Below, piece by piece: positions 38,700 through 52,668 of a DNA stretch of 64,000 bases. The DNA comes from Alkalicoccus luteus (GTDB lineage: Bacteria; Bacillota; Bacilli; Bacillales; Salisediminibacteriaceae), in NCBI RefSeq assembly GCF_012034335.1, contig NZ_JAATHJ010000006.1:62001-126000 (forward strand), written 5' to 3'. Both the position numbers and the translations under genes were made by a program. The first letter of the stretch is position 1. Each line of letters begins with the position of its first letter. The notes below the pieces were generated by a model. It saw only the letters and a list, made by a program, of their open reading frames with translations. It did not search any database and was not told where the DNA came from.

Positions 38700-39290
38700 G
38701 AAGAGAGCTGGTCTTTTATAAAAGGCTCTGTTGCTATTCATTGTTGGTAGAAGGACACGTCACTTCAAATCGGCAGGCTTGCCTCGGATGAGCTCCTCGG
38801 CTTCCTCGCTGTACTGCGGGATCTTCCCGGCTCACAGACGTCTGTCGGCTTCTGCTTCGTTCTTGCTTTGGGGAAGAAAAGACATCGATTATTTCTTTCT
38901 TTCATTTTCCGGTCCGGAAAATGGTAGACAAGGCGATGTTTCAAAACGCCTGCGAAAAAAGACAGCGTGATGATCATCGCGAACGAAAGGAAGGGCTAGC
39001 TGCAGGATTTATCCGCAGCAAGCGAAGAAAGATGAGCCACAGGTATACGTTTTTCATTTCAACACCAGGCTTTAACAGAGAGACTCCTGCCATGACAACC
39101 TGCACCATGAAAGAGGAACATCACGAACGCAGTGGAACGAAGGCGAGGACACCCATAGGATGAGCACAGTGCGAGAATCCATGTTGGCGACACGCTCTTT
39201 CGCCAATAGTAGTCGGGAACAAGTCCTTGGGTAAGCCTTCGCCAAGAGTGGAACAGCTTATTGTACGTTGGTTGAACGAGCTATTTCCAG
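38700..39290 (+). other. Gene-poor stretch with coding-like debris, possible degraded element
   Basis: About 700 bases between crh and clpP hold no intact gene. Several short frames read like protein without a start signal, for example GNKSLGKPSPRVEQLIVRW in the + frame near 39211-39267, and one frame near 38731-38970. A hairpin TTGGCGA/TCGCCAA lies near 39184-39208. The composition and mixed frames suggest the remains of a mobile element or an interspersed repeat; I do not recognise the family. Confidence 0.4.
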
Positions 39291-39301
39291 GGTAGCTTTA
39301 T

Positions 39302-39332
39302 AAAAAAAGCTGCCCCCTGTTAAGGAGGCAGC
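39302..39332 (-). terminator. Rho-independent terminator of clpP
   Basis: On the minus strand GCTGCCTCC pairs with GGGGGCAGC (39324-39332 and 39309-39317, one G-U pair) and is followed by seven Ts (39302-39308). Confidence 0.92.
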
Positions 39333-39339
39333 GTCAACG

Positions 39340-39930
39340 TTATACTTTTTGTGATTTATCCATCACTTCATCGATCAATCCGTATTCTTTTGCTTCTACG
39401 GCGCTCATGAAGTTGTCGCGGTCCGTATCGCGGCTGATCGTTGCGATATCCTGGCCGGTGCGCTCCGCAAGAATTTCATTCAGCTTCTCGCGCATACGCA
39501 CGATTCGCTTCGCGTGAATTTCAATGTCGGACGCCTGTCCCTGTGTGCCGCCGAGCGGCTGGTGAATCATGACCTCGCTGTTCGGCAGCGCGTAACGCTT
39601 GCCTTTGGCACCTGCCGCAAGGAGAAATGCTCCCATGGATGCGGCCATGCCGATGCAGATTGTCTGCACGTTTGGCTTAATAAACTGCATCGTATCGTAA
39701 ATCGCCATTCCGGCCGTAATCGATCCGCCCGGGCTGTTAATGTAAAGAGAGATGTCTTTATCCGGATCATCTGCCGTCAGGAACAGCAGCTGACTCACGA
39801 TGGAGTTCGCAACGTTGTCATCGATCCCGGAGCCGAGCATGATAATGCGGTCCTTGAGAAGGCGGGAGTAAATATCGTAGGCGCGTTCCCCGCGGTTCGT
39901 TTGTTCAATAACTGTAGGTACTAGATTCAT
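39340..39930 (-). CDS. clpP: ATP-dependent Clp protease proteolytic subunit
   Basis: Self-compartmentalised serine protease that works with ClpC, ClpX and ClpE, and degrades tmRNA-tagged proteins among others. 196 residues with triad Ser98 (GMAASMG), His123 (MIHQPLGG) and Asp172 (DTDRDN). Start ATG at 39930 is set by an AGGAGGAATTG site; the frame extends 26 codons upstream, over the CtsR box region, without a site. A CtsR operator and promoter lie upstream, so heat-shock control is likely. Confidence 0.97.
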   Translation of the reverse strand: MNLVPTVIEQTNRGERAYDIYSRLLKDRIIMLGSGIDDNVANSIVSQLLFLTADDPDKDISLYINSPGGSITAGMAIYDTMQFIKPNVQTICIGMAASMGAFLLAAGAKGKRYALPNSEVMIHQPLGGTQGQASDIEIHAKRIVRMREKLNEILAERTGQDIATISRDTDRDNFMSAVEAKEYGLIDEVMDKSQKV

Positions 39931-40002
39931 TACAATTCCTCCTTTAGAAATAAAGATACTACGGGACGCTTGTTCTTCCGTATGTACCCATCTTACCTTT
40001 AA

Positions 40003-40019
40003 GGTCAATTAAGGTCAAA
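40003..40019 (+). promoter_or_regulatory. CtsR operator of clpP
   Basis: The tandem heptads GGTCAAT-TAA-GGTCAAA match the CtsR consensus RGTCAAANANRGTCAAA at all but one position. The site lies between the clpP -10 and its ribosome-binding site, as in CtsR-controlled clp genes of other Firmicutes. Confidence 0.85.
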
Positions 40020-40043
40020 CAATTTGAGCCGTCCATCCAATTC

Positions 40044-40072
40044 AGTATATCATTACTTTCCATTACCGTTCA
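40044..40072 (-). promoter_or_regulatory. Candidate promoter of clpP
   Basis: On the minus strand TATACT (40049-40044) stands 17 bases after TGAACG (40072-40067). The -10 is good, the -35 is weak. Confidence 0.5.
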
Positions 40073-40136
40073 TGGGGAAACTCAAACACGACTGTGATAA
40101 AATAGACGGCAGAGTAAAGCGAAGGAGGAATGCACG

Positions 40137-41447
40137 GTGAATATGGATTTCAGGATGATCCAGCAGCAGTCGATGAAGCTAGTTATGACGAACGAACTGC
40201 GACAGGCGATTACGATGCTGCAGTATTCCGTGCAGGACCTTCATGATTATTTACAGGAACAGCAGCTGGAAAATCCGCTCATCGAACTTGAACTGAGCGG
40301 CTCGGAAAAAGAATTTAACCGCACGGGCAGCTATCAGGGAAACGATGTGTCCGCTCTCGATTTTGTGGCGGCCGGGGAAGAGGGTCTGCAGGACTACCTG
40401 CTCAGTCAGCTGCGTGAACAACAGCTTACCCCGAAGGAATATGCGGTGGCATCCTATTTAGCGTTGTCAGTTGACGAGAACGGCTACCTCACCGGGAGCG
40501 CTGCGGAATTTGCCGAGGAACTGAATGAACCGGAAGAGCTGGCAGCAAGCTGCCTCCGTATTCTGCAGTCGCTTGAGCCGGCAGGTGTCGGAGCAGGTTC
40601 TCTCCGTGAATGCCTGCTGCTTCAGCTCGAACGGATGCCGGTGCGCGACAGGCTCGCAGAAGCGGTCGTCGACAGGCATCTGGACCGGCTGGCATCAAGG
40701 CAGTTTAAGCAGATTGCCAAGGAGGAAGAAGTGACAGCAGCTGACGTCCAGTCGGCCGCGGATTTCATCGTTACGCTGAACCCGAAGCCGGGAGCTGCTT
40801 TTCATCAGGAACCCGCCGAGTATATCGCCCCTGACGCAACAGTTGTGAAGAAGGACGGAGAGTGGCTCGTGCAGCTGAACAATGATGCACTTCCGGTGAT
40901 GAGAGTAAACAAAAGCTATGAACAGCTGTACCGGCAGGATGAGCAGGAGGTTCATTCCTATCTGAAGCAGAAGCAGGAGCAGTTTCTCTGGATTCAGCGG
41001 AGCATCGCCCAGCGGCAGGATACGATTCTGCGCGTAACAAAGGCCGTCATCGAACATCAGCGTGCGTTCCTGGAGCAAGGCCCGGAGCATCTGAAGCCGC
41101 TGACGCTCAAAATGATCGCCGAAAAGCTCGACATTCATGAGTCGACCGTTTCACGTGCGGCAACGAAAAAGTATGTGCAGACTCCGAGAGGGCTGTATGA
41201 GCTGAAGTATTTCTTTAAATCCGGTGTTGTGACGGAAAGCGGTGCGGATCAGTCGGCGGACCGTGCGAAGATTTATCTGAAAAAAATGATTGATGGAGAA
41301 AATAAACGAAAGCCGCTGTCGGATCAGAAGCTGTCGGAGCTGCTCGCTGACGAGCATGGAATTGAACTGAAGCGTCGTACGGTGGCGAAGTACCGCGAAG
41401 AGATGCACGTTCCATCTTCTTCAAAACGGAAACGTTATGAGTCGTAG
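40137..41447 (+). CDS. rpoN: RNA polymerase sigma-54 factor
   Basis: A 436-residue sigma-54 protein (SigL in B. subtilis). Region I is the Gln/Leu-rich N-terminus (QQQSMKLVMTNELRQAITML), the core-binding domain is central, and the C-terminal RpoN box RRTVAKYREE is intact (about 414-423), so it can read -24/-12 promoters with an enhancer-binding activator. Start GTG 40137 is 8 bases after AGGAGG; ATG 40143 is possible. Followed by a glutaredoxin-like gene and then cggR, the same order as in related bacilli. Confidence 0.95.
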   Translation: MNMDFRMIQQQSMKLVMTNELRQAITMLQYSVQDLHDYLQEQQLENPLIELELSGSEKEFNRTGSYQGNDVSALDFVAAGEEGLQDYLLSQLREQQLTPKEYAVASYLALSVDENGYLTGSAAEFAEELNEPEELAASCLRILQSLEPAGVGAGSLRECLLLQLERMPVRDRLAEAVVDRHLDRLASRQFKQIAKEEEVTAADVQSAADFIVTLNPKPGAAFHQEPAEYIAPDATVVKKDGEWLVQLNNDALPVMRVNKSYEQLYRQDEQEVHSYLKQKQEQFLWIQRSIAQRQDTILRVTKAVIEHQRAFLEQGPEHLKPLTLKMIAEKLDIHESTVSRAATKKYVQTPRGLYELKYFFKSGVVTESGADQSADRAKIYLKKMIDGENKRKPLSDQKLSELLADEHGIELKRRTVAKYREEMHVPSSSKRKRYES

Positions 41448-41468
41448 CGGACAGATTGGAGGATTGAA

Positions 41469-41708
41469 ATGAACCTGTACTTTTATACGAAAGAAAATTG
41501 TCCGCTTTGTGAGGAAGCGGAGGAAAAGCTTGAGATGGCGGTTCAGGGAACGAATATCCGCTGGGAAAAGCGTGATATTTATGAGAAGGATGAATGGCTG
41601 GAAGTTTATCAGCTGCGCATACCGGTTATAGAGACTGCAGAAGGTACTGTGCTTCAGGAGGGGATTGTCAGCTACGGCGAACTGCTGTCGATACTGAAAA
41701 CTTCCTAG
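41469..41708 (+). CDS. Glutaredoxin-family thioredoxin-fold protein
   Basis: A 79-residue protein of thioredoxin fold with active-site CPLC at residues 11-14 and a cis-Pro in LRIPVIE (about residue 52). Probably a thiol oxidoreductase or redox partner of unknown target. It starts 21 bases after rpoN and a terminator follows, so the two are probably cotranscribed. Confidence 0.82.
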   Translation: MNLYFYTKENCPLCEEAEEKLEMAVQGTNIRWEKRDIYEKDEWLEVYQLRIPVIETAEGTVLQEGIVSYGELLSILKTS

Positions 41709-41740
41709 TTGCGCATACGTAAGGATACTGCTACAATTAA

Positions 41741-41770
41741 GGCGTAAGCGGGAGTATTCTTACGCCTTTT
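41741..41770 (+). terminator. Terminator between the glutaredoxin gene and cggR
   Basis: GGCGTAAG (41741-41748) pairs perfectly with CTTACGCC (41759-41766), followed by Ts. Confidence 0.85.
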
Positions 41771-41797
41771 CGAAAGGTGATTTTTTTACACCTTGGT

Positions 41798-41833
41798 GGG
41801 ACATAATTTGTCTACTAGGGACTACATATGTCC
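41798..41833 (+). promoter_or_regulatory. CggR operator
   Basis: GGGAC-N6-TGTCT-N4-GGGAC-N6-TGTCC: two tandem inverted half-site pairs with the exact spacing of the B. subtilis CggR operator. It lies just upstream of cggR, so the repressor probably controls its own operon, relieved by fructose-1,6-bisphosphate. Confidence 0.88.
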
Positions 41834-41861
41834 CGCATGTCTGGGTAAAAGGAGAATCCGC

Positions 41862-42887
41862 ATGAATATGCTGCTTGATCTGCAGAAGAAACTGCTTCCT
41901 GATCTGGTCGAAGTCATGGGGCTCCGTTACCGGGTGCTCCGCTATATCCGGCTCATGCAGCCGATCGGCCGGCGCACGCTGGCTGCAAGTCTGGAAATGT
42001 CGGAACGTGTGCTGCGTGCCGAGGTTACCTTTTTAAAGGATCAGGGGCTCGTCGAGTTTCATACGACAGGAATGCTGCTGACAGAAGAAGGACAGATGCT
42101 GCTTGGCCAGCTGGAAGCTGTTATGAAAGAAGTGTTTGATACGAGAACGATTGAAGAGGAGCTGCAAAAGCGTCTCGATGTCGAAGAAGTACACGTCGTT
42201 CCCGGTGACAGCGATGAATTCAGCTGGGTGAAAAAAGAGCTTGGCCGCTCAGCGGTAAGCGTGATGAAGCGAAAGCTGCTGCCTGATAACAACGTGATTG
42301 CTGTTACAGGCGGAACATCGATCGCTGCCGTTGCTGAAATGCTCGTGCCCGATGCGGACTTAAAGGAAGCTCTTTTCGTTCCGGCCAGAGGCGGACTCGG
42401 TGAACAGGTGGAGAATCAGGCGAATACAATCTGCTCCACGATGGCCAGAAAGGCAATGGGCTCCTACCGGCTGCTGCACGTTCCGGACCAGCTGAGTCAG
42501 GAGGCGTTTGATTCCCTGATCAGCGAACCAAACGTTCAGTCGGTGCTGAAGCTGATTCACGCAGCCACGATGGTGGTGCACGGAATCGGCGATGCCAGAA
42601 CAATGGCGGAACGCCGTGATACAGCGCCGGATGTTCTGAAGAAGCTTGAAGACGGAAATGCAGTAGCAGAAGCGTTCGGATATTATTTTGACGCAGACGG
42701 CGGAATCGTTCACAAAGTAACGACGATCGGCCTGCAGCTGGAAGAACTGACGACGATCCCTGCAATCATTGCAGTGGCCGGCGGTTCCTCTAAAGCAGAT
42801 GCGATCGAAGCCTGTATGAAGCGGGCGCCTGGACAGGTGCTCGTCACCGATGAAGGAGCAGCAAGGCGGATATTAAACCGCGGCTGA
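41862..42887 (+). CDS. cggR: Central glycolytic genes regulator
   Basis: A SorC/DeoR-type repressor of 341 residues: N-terminal winged helix-turn-helix (about 20-85, with PIGRRTLAASLEMSERVLR) and C-terminal sugar-binding domain (about 90-341). It represses gapA and following genes when fructose-1,6-bisphosphate is low. ATG 41862 with an AAAAGGAGAA site fits the known N-terminus; the open frame runs upstream through the operator and is not used. Confidence 0.96.
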   Translation: MNMLLDLQKKLLPDLVEVMGLRYRVLRYIRLMQPIGRRTLAASLEMSERVLRAEVTFLKDQGLVEFHTTGMLLTEEGQMLLGQLEAVMKEVFDTRTIEEELQKRLDVEEVHVVPGDSDEFSWVKKELGRSAVSVMKRKLLPDNNVIAVTGGTSIAAVAEMLVPDADLKEALFVPARGGLGEQVENQANTICSTMARKAMGSYRLLHVPDQLSQEAFDSLISEPNVQSVLKLIHAATMVVHGIGDARTMAERRDTAPDVLKKLEDGNAVAEAFGYYFDADGGIVHKVTTIGLQLEELTTIPAIIAVAGGSSKADAIEACMKRAPGQVLVTDEGAARRILNRG

Positions 42888-43973
<1,086 letters not shown>

Positions 43974-44011
43974 TCTGCTTATGCAGTAAACACCATCCTG
44001 AAACACCCTTT

Positions 44012-44043
44012 AGGAGGCGGGCCCGTGTCCTGCCTCCTTTTTT
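44012..44043 (+). terminator. Terminator between gapA and pgk
   Basis: AGGAGGC (44012-44018) pairs with GCCTCCT (44032-44038), then a run of Ts. Confidence 0.82.
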
Positions 44044-44225
44044 CATGGCGTAAACGAAGCTTACTGCGGCACCGCTCGCGGTATGTTGTATGTCTCGCCT
44101 GACTGCAAAAGGGAATATAAGAAAAGCTTTCTGAAAAGCAGGACTTTTCTCGGAGGCAGCGAAATGTAAGCTGACACGCTTTTTTCGCGCTGCCTGTCAC
44201 ATAAGACTGAAGGAGGTTATATGCG

Positions 44226-45410
44226 ATGAACAAGCAATCTGTGCGTGACATCGATGTTAAAGGAAAACGTGTATTCTGCCGGGTGGACTTTAACGTTCCG
44301 ATGAAGGACGGGGAAGTAACCGATGATACGCGAATCCGGGCGGCTCTGCCAACGATCAAGATGCTGGCTGACCAGGGAGCGAAAGTGATTCTGGCAAGCC
44401 ACCTCGGACGTCCGAAAGGAGAGGCGGTTGAGGAGCTGCGGCTTGACCCGGTAGCGAAACGTTTGAGTGACCTTCTGGAGCGGGAAGTAGTCAAAACGGA
44501 TGCCGTTTACGGTGAGGAGCCGAAGCAGGCGGTGGAACATATTGACGAAGGCGGCATCGTGCTGCTTGAAAACGTGCGTTTTGAAGCTGGAGAAGAGAAA
44601 AACGACGGCGGTCTCGCAAAGCAGTTCGCGGAGCTTGCTGATATCTACGTCAATGACGCGTTCGGTGCAGCCCACCGCGCCCATGCTTCCACCGCAGGAA
44701 TTGCCGAGCATCTGCCTGCTGTTGCAGGACTTCTCATGGAGAAGGAGCTTGACGTTCTCGGAAAAGCACTTGAATCGCCGGAACGGCCGTTTACAGCCAT
44801 CATCGGCGGAGCAAAAGTGAAAGACAAAATCGGTGTTATCGACAATCTGCTTGATAAAGTAGATAACCTCATTATTGGCGGAGGACTTGCGTATACGTTC
44901 GTAAAGGCGCAAGGCAAAGAAATTGGTAAATCCCTGCTGGAAGAAGATAAAATTGATCTGGCAAAGCAGTTTATGCAAAAAGCGGAAGAAAAGGGCGTCA
45001 AGTTCTACATGCCGCAGGATGTCATGGTAGCGGATGACTTTGGTGAAGATGCGAACAAAAAAGTCGTTTCCATCGACGATATTCCGGCAGACTGGGAAGC
45101 ACTCGACATCGGCCCGGAAACGATTAAAGCGTACGCTGATGTCATTAAGAACTCCAAGCTTGTCATTTGGAACGGGCCGATGGGTGTATTTGAGCTTGAT
45201 TCGTTCGCAAAAGGCACGATCGGCGTTGCAGAAGCACTTGCGGACGCTGAGGACACGTATACAGTCATCGGAGGAGGAGACTCTGCCGCTGCAGTCGAGA
45301 AATTCGGCTACGCAGAAAAAATGGATCATATGTCCACAGGCGGCGGCGCTTCTCTCGAGTTCATTGAAGGAAAAGAACTGCCTGGTGTTGCAGCACTGAA
45401 CGACAAATAA
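44226..45410 (+). CDS. pgk: Phosphoglycerate kinase
   Basis: Two-domain kinase, 394 residues, that makes ATP from 1,3-bisphosphoglycerate. [21 protein letters not shown] and the C-terminal [10 protein letters not shown] are characteristic. Strong AAGGAGGTTAT site. A 182-base leader after the gapA terminator contains the repeat GGCAGCG/CGCTGCC (about 44155-44161, 44189-44195). Confidence 0.97.
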   Translation: MNKQSVRDIDVKGKRVFCRVDFNVPMKDGEVTDDTRIRAALPTIKMLADQGAKVILASHLGRPKGEAVEELRLDPVAKRLSDLLEREVVKTDAVYGEEPKQAVEHIDEGGIVLLENVRFEAGEEKNDGGLAKQFAELADIYVNDAFGAAHRAHASTAGIAEHLPAVAGLLMEKELDVLGKALESPERPFTAIIGGAKVKDKIGVIDNLLDKVDNLIIGGGLAYTFVKAQGKEIGKSLLEEDKIDLAKQFMQKAEEKGVKFYMPQDVMVADDFGEDANKKVVSIDDIPADWEALDIGPETIKAYADVIKNSKLVIWNGPMGVFELDSFAKGTIGVAEALADAEDTYTVIGGGDSAAAVEKFGYAEKMDHMSTGGGASLEFIEGKELPGVAALNDK

Positions 45411-45416
45411 GCTTAA

Positions 45417-49113
<3,697 letters not shown>

Positions 49114-49123
49114 GTATGATATG

Positions 49124-49160
49124 AAACGCCGCTCCAGAGTGACCTGGGGCGGCGTTTTTT
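49124..49160 (+). terminator. Rho-independent terminator after eno
   Basis: AAACGCCGC (49124-49132) pairs with GCGGCGTTT (49149-49157), with extra CCAG/CTGG pairing inside, then Ts. Confidence 0.9.
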
Positions 49161-49645
49161 CTGTCGGATGCCGAGGTAGAGGTGGACGGACGCCATCTGC
49201 AGAAGCTGGATTTGACCGGGTGAAATGAAAGTGTTCAACTTTTGGCTTGAAACGTTCTGGCCCCCTAATTCTGGACGCTTTCGGCCTCGTACTTTGTCAT
49301 TCTCCCTTTTTCCAAAAAGCGTTCATCTTTTTTTGTACATATTGATGTGCCATCCTCTTGTAAAACAGCAAAAATTGTTTCGTTCTCGACGCTTCACGTT
49401 TGATCCTCAGACCGAATGTTATCGTTGTTTATGATAGAGAAAAACGTGTTAAATTAGTGCCGGGAATATTTATCAAGGAGGCTCGTCACCACATCAATGC
49501 GGAGGTCACTTCATCCGCACGATGCGCTTCTCAAGAACGAAAGATGACAGCTAGTTACACAGAAAGAGGAATTTCCATCTCAGACAGCGAATGGTACTGG
49601 AAAGACTGTCTCAGGTTCCGCACCTGAAAGAAACGGAGGATCTTC
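49161..49645 (+). other. 485-bp intergenic region without a supported gene
   Basis: Short open frames at 49225-49434 and 49400-49627 have no ribosome-binding site that fits and no recognisable family. A TATGAT (49430-49435) could be a -10 for the next gene, leaving a leader of about 200 bases, but no -35 is clear. Confidence 0.3.
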
Positions 49646-50689
49646 ATGACTTATCGTATCGGTATTGTAGGCCCGGGCATGATTGCCACAACCGCTCATA
49701 TTCCGGCGCTGTTAAAGGACGGAAGAGCGGAAATCGCCGCTGTCACATCACGAACGCATGAAACAGCTCAGAAAGCGGCCGAGCGCTTTCATATTCCCGG
49801 AGTATATACGTCAGAAGCAGAGATGTATGCAAATGAACAGCTCGACCTCGTCTTGATCTGCGTTCCAAACGCGTACCATGCAGCGTCCGTAAGGAGAGCG
49901 TTTGAAGCAGGAGTTCACGTGTTTTGTGAGAAGCCGCCGGCTATGAATGCTGCCGAGGCGTCGCTGATGGAAAAAGCCGCGTCAGACGCGGATCGTCATC
50001 TGATGTACGGGTTTCACCACCGATTTCAGCTGGAAACAATCGTCTTGAAAAAGGCTGTCGACAGCGGCGAGCTTGGCGATATTTATCATATGAACGTACA
50101 GGCGGTCAGGCGGCGCGGTATTCCCGGCTGGGGCTCATTTACGGATAAGGAAAAGCAGGGCGGCGGCCCGCTGATTGACGTTGGGGTTCACATGCTCGAC
50201 CTTGCCGCGTACATCAGCGGCTTTCCAAAGCCAGTGGAAGTGATGGGCGTGACGCACCAGCGGCTCGGGAGGAAACCGGGTGTCGGACTGCTTGGAGACT
50301 GGGATCCACATACGTTCAGTGTCGAAGATTTCGCCTCGGGCATGATCCGGTTTGAAAACGGCAGTTCGCTCGTGCTGGAAACATCCTACGCGGCGAATAC
50401 GGCTGAACAGGAGCGGCTGAACGTTTCCTTTTTTGGGGATGAAGGAGGAGCGGATACGTCGCCATTCCGGATGTATGGGGAAAAATACGGTGCGTTGCTC
50501 GATACGACACCGGTATTTCTTGATAAAATGGAAGACCGGGATGCTTACGACCGGCAGCTCACGCACGTTCTGGACGTACTCGATAAAAAAGCTGCTCCTG
50601 CCCCGCCGAATCAGGGCACCTATGTCCAGCAGCTCGTGGACGCCTTATATGAGTCAGCAGCCACGGGAAAGGCAGTTTCATTCCGGTGA
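49646..50689 (+). CDS. Gfo/Idh/MocA-family NAD(P)-dependent oxidoreductase
   Basis: A 347-residue dehydrogenase with an N-terminal Rossmann fold (RIGIVGPGMIATTAHIPAL), the family EKPPAMNAAEA motif (about residues 95-105) and a C-terminal alpha/beta domain with likely catalytic Asp/His in IDVGVHMLDLAAY. Substrate (a sugar, inositol or bile-pigment-like molecule) cannot be predicted. It stands alone between the glycolytic operon and secG. GGAGGATC site before ATG 49646. Confidence 0.86.
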   Translation: MTYRIGIVGPGMIATTAHIPALLKDGRAEIAAVTSRTHETAQKAAERFHIPGVYTSEAEMYANEQLDLVLICVPNAYHAASVRRAFEAGVHVFCEKPPAMNAAEASLMEKAASDADRHLMYGFHHRFQLETIVLKKAVDSGELGDIYHMNVQAVRRRGIPGWGSFTDKEKQGGGPLIDVGVHMLDLAAYISGFPKPVEVMGVTHQRLGRKPGVGLLGDWDPHTFSVEDFASGMIRFENGSSLVLETSYAANTAEQERLNVSFFGDEGGADTSPFRMYGEKYGALLDTTPVFLDKMEDRDAYDRQLTHVLDVLDKKAAPAPPNQGTYVQQLVDALYESAATGKAVSFR

Positions 50690-50786
50690 ACGGTTTGCGG
50701 CAGTTTGCGTAAGCTCTTGCGTGAATCGGCAGTTCGTGTTATATTTTCAAAAGGTATTCATGTACGTTTAACAAGGGGTGTATTCC

Positions 50787-51017
50787 GTGGAACAACTTCT
50801 GTCAGTGGCGTTAGTCATTACATCGATTCTGCTCATCGCAGTCGTTTTGCTTCAGTCAGGCCGCAGCGCCGGTTTGTCAGGAGCTATTTCAGGCGGTGCC
50901 GAGCAGATGGTCGGCAAGCAGAAAGCAAGAGGATTGGAAGCAGTGCTCAGCCGTGCAACGGTTGTGCTTGGTATTCTTTTCTTCGTGTTTGCTCTCTGGC
51001 TCGGTTATTTTATGTAA
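50787..51017 (+). CDS. secG: Preprotein translocase subunit SecG
   Basis: A 76-residue membrane protein with two hydrophobic segments (about 5-25 and 53-75) joined by the conserved loop LLQSGRSAGLSGAISGGAEQ. Helps SecA cycling at SecYEG. Start GTG 50787 is preferred: AAGGGGTG ends six bases before it and the length then equals B. subtilis SecG; GTG 50778 lies inside that site. Confidence 0.95.
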   Translation: MEQLLSVALVITSILLIAVVLLQSGRSAGLSGAISGGAEQMVGKQKARGLEAVLSRATVVLGILFFVFALWLGYFM

Positions 51018-51028
51018 ACGCAAGGACA

Positions 51029-51067
51029 GAGGCTGTTCCGGAATTGAACCGGACGGCCTCTTTTTTT
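51029..51067 (+). terminator. Rho-independent terminator after secG
   Basis: GAGGC (51029-51033) and TCCGG pair with CCGGA and GCCTC (to 51060) around AATTGAA, followed by seven Ts. Confidence 0.85.
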
Positions 51068-51151
51068 GTGGGGCCCGGGTTAACAGAGCCTTTTTTCGGG
51101 AATAACTGCTCATAACAGCAGGAAACGACGAACCCGGGAAGGTGACGCATT

Positions 51152-51916
51152 ATGATAGGCTGTCTGATTATCCATGGATTTACCGGAACACCTCAGGAAG
51201 TTGAGGACATACAACAGTATATGAGGCAGAATAACTGGCTCGTATACACCCCGGAACTCCCCGGCCACGACGGAACGAAAAACGGTCTGAAAGAAGCGGA
51301 CCATCGCGAGTGGATCTACAAAGCAAAGGTAGCACTGGAAGAACTGATAAACAGGTGTGACAAAGTATATGTCATTGGTTTTTCCATGGGCGGTGTGATT
51401 GCAGGCTACCTTGCAGCCCATTATCCGATTGATAAGCTCGTACTCGTCTCATCAGCCGTCTTTTACTTGAACCCGCGCCAAATCGCGGAAGATGTAAAAG
51501 GCTGGGTGATGGAAGGCATTAAGGGAGAACTTGACGGAAACGACATATACCATTTTTACCGTGATAAAATAAAGCGGACCCCGGCAACAGCCACTCTGGA
51601 ATTTGCACGTCTTGTTAAAAAGCTGCGCCATGCGCTGGCTGATATTACGGTGCCGACGCTCATCGTCCAGGGAGAGAAGGACGGGCTCGTACCGGCAAGA
51701 AGTGCTGACTATATTTATGAAAATATCCGTTCAGAAGATAAGGAAATATTCTTTTTTGAAGATGCTAAGCATTATATCTGGTTTGGCGATCAAAAAGAGG
51801 CATTTTTAAATAAGCTCGGACATTTCCTGAACAGTCCTGAGCTTGCAGGAACGGAAGACAGAAGGAGTATAAAGACTGATGATGAAGATCGCTCAACCGA
51901 AACCATTCATGTTTAA
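51152..51916 (+). CDS. Alpha/beta hydrolase, carboxylesterase-like
   Basis: A 254-residue serine hydrolase: oxyanion region IIHGFTGTP, nucleophile elbow GFSMGG with Ser78, likely acid Asp near 175 (GEKDGLVP) and His near 201 (DAKHYIW). The C-terminus ends in an acidic tail of about 25 residues. Related to, but distinct from, the esterase that follows and overlaps it by 38 bases; probably an ancient duplicate. Substrate unknown. Confidence 0.85.
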   Translation: MIGCLIIHGFTGTPQEVEDIQQYMRQNNWLVYTPELPGHDGTKNGLKEADHREWIYKAKVALEELINRCDKVYVIGFSMGGVIAGYLAAHYPIDKLVLVSSAVFYLNPRQIAEDVKGWVMEGIKGELDGNDIYHFYRDKIKRTPATATLEFARLVKKLRHALADITVPTLIVQGEKDGLVPARSADYIYENIRSEDKEIFFFEDAKHYIWFGDQKEAFLNKLGHFLNSPELAGTEDRRSIKTDDEDRSTETIHV

Positions 51917-52628
51917 AGGCGGACCGAGGGCGGTGCTGCTGCTGCACGGCTTTACCGGAAATTCAGCAGACACCCGCATGCTCGGACGCTACCTGAACAA
52001 GCGCGGCTACACGTGCTATGCACCGCATATGACCGGCCACGGTGTCCCACCAGAAGAGCTGGTACAATCCGGACCTGAAGACTGGTGGGAAGATGTGCAG
52101 GCGGCCTATCAGAAGCTGAAAGATGACGGCTACGAAGAAATCGCAGCAGGCGGGTTGTCTCTCGGAGGCGTTTATTCATTAAAGCTCGGCTATACGGTGC
52201 CGTTAAAAGGTCTTTTTACAATGTGCTCACCGGTGGAAATTCAAAGTGAAGAAAAAATGTTCAAAGGCGTGGAAGAATACGCCCGCAAGTATAAGCAGAA
52301 TGAGCAGAAGCCGGAAGAGGAAATTGAAGCAGAAATGAAGGCGTTTGACGGGACACAGACAGAGACGATTCAAAAGCTGAGAGGCTTAAATCAGGAAGTA
52401 AAAGAAAACCTCGATCAGATTTACACGCCAACATTTGTTGCTCAGGGCAAGAAAGACAGAATGATTGACATTAACAGTGCCAGCATCATCTACGAAACGG
52501 TGGAGACAGACCATAAAGAACTGAAGTGGTATGAAGAATCAGGCCACGTTATTACACTCGATAAAGAACGAGACCAGCTGCATGAAGACATCTACGCGTT
52601 CCTTGAATCGCTGGACTGGACAGAATAA
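51879..52628 (+). CDS. est: Carboxylesterase (YvaK / Est30 family)
   Basis: A 249-residue carboxylesterase. The triad falls on the same numbers as in Geobacillus Est30: Ser94 (GLSLGG), Asp193 (KKDRMID) and His223 (SGHVITLD). It hydrolyses short-chain esters in that family; the natural substrate is unknown. The secG-yvaK-rnr-smpB order is conserved in Bacillales. Its start lies within the end of the preceding hydrolase gene, behind a GGAG site. Confidence 0.93.
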   Translation: MMKIAQPKPFMFKGGPRAVLLLHGFTGNSADTRMLGRYLNKRGYTCYAPHMTGHGVPPEELVQSGPEDWWEDVQAAYQKLKDDGYEEIAAGGLSLGGVYSLKLGYTVPLKGLFTMCSPVEIQSEEKMFKGVEEYARKYKQNEQKPEEEIEAEMKAFDGTQTETIQKLRGLNQEVKENLDQIYTPTFVAQGKKDRMIDINSASIIYETVETDHKELKWYEESGHVITLDKERDQLHEDIYAFLESLDWTE

Positions 52629-52668
52629 TAACTCATGAGTGGTCTCGCATCATGAAAGGAGACCAATA

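Noticed and set aside
38731-38970. 79-codon frame in the crh-clpP gap as a gene
   Set aside because: No ribosome-binding site and the similarity to protein shifts between frames, which fits a remnant better than a gene.
44217-45329. 370-codon minus-strand frame opposite pgk
   Set aside because: Shadow of pgk; no promoter, ribosome-binding site or homology-like motifs.
49225-49627. Two overlapping short frames between eno and the oxidoreductase
   Set aside because: No suitable ribosome-binding site, no domain, and the translations have no regular composition.
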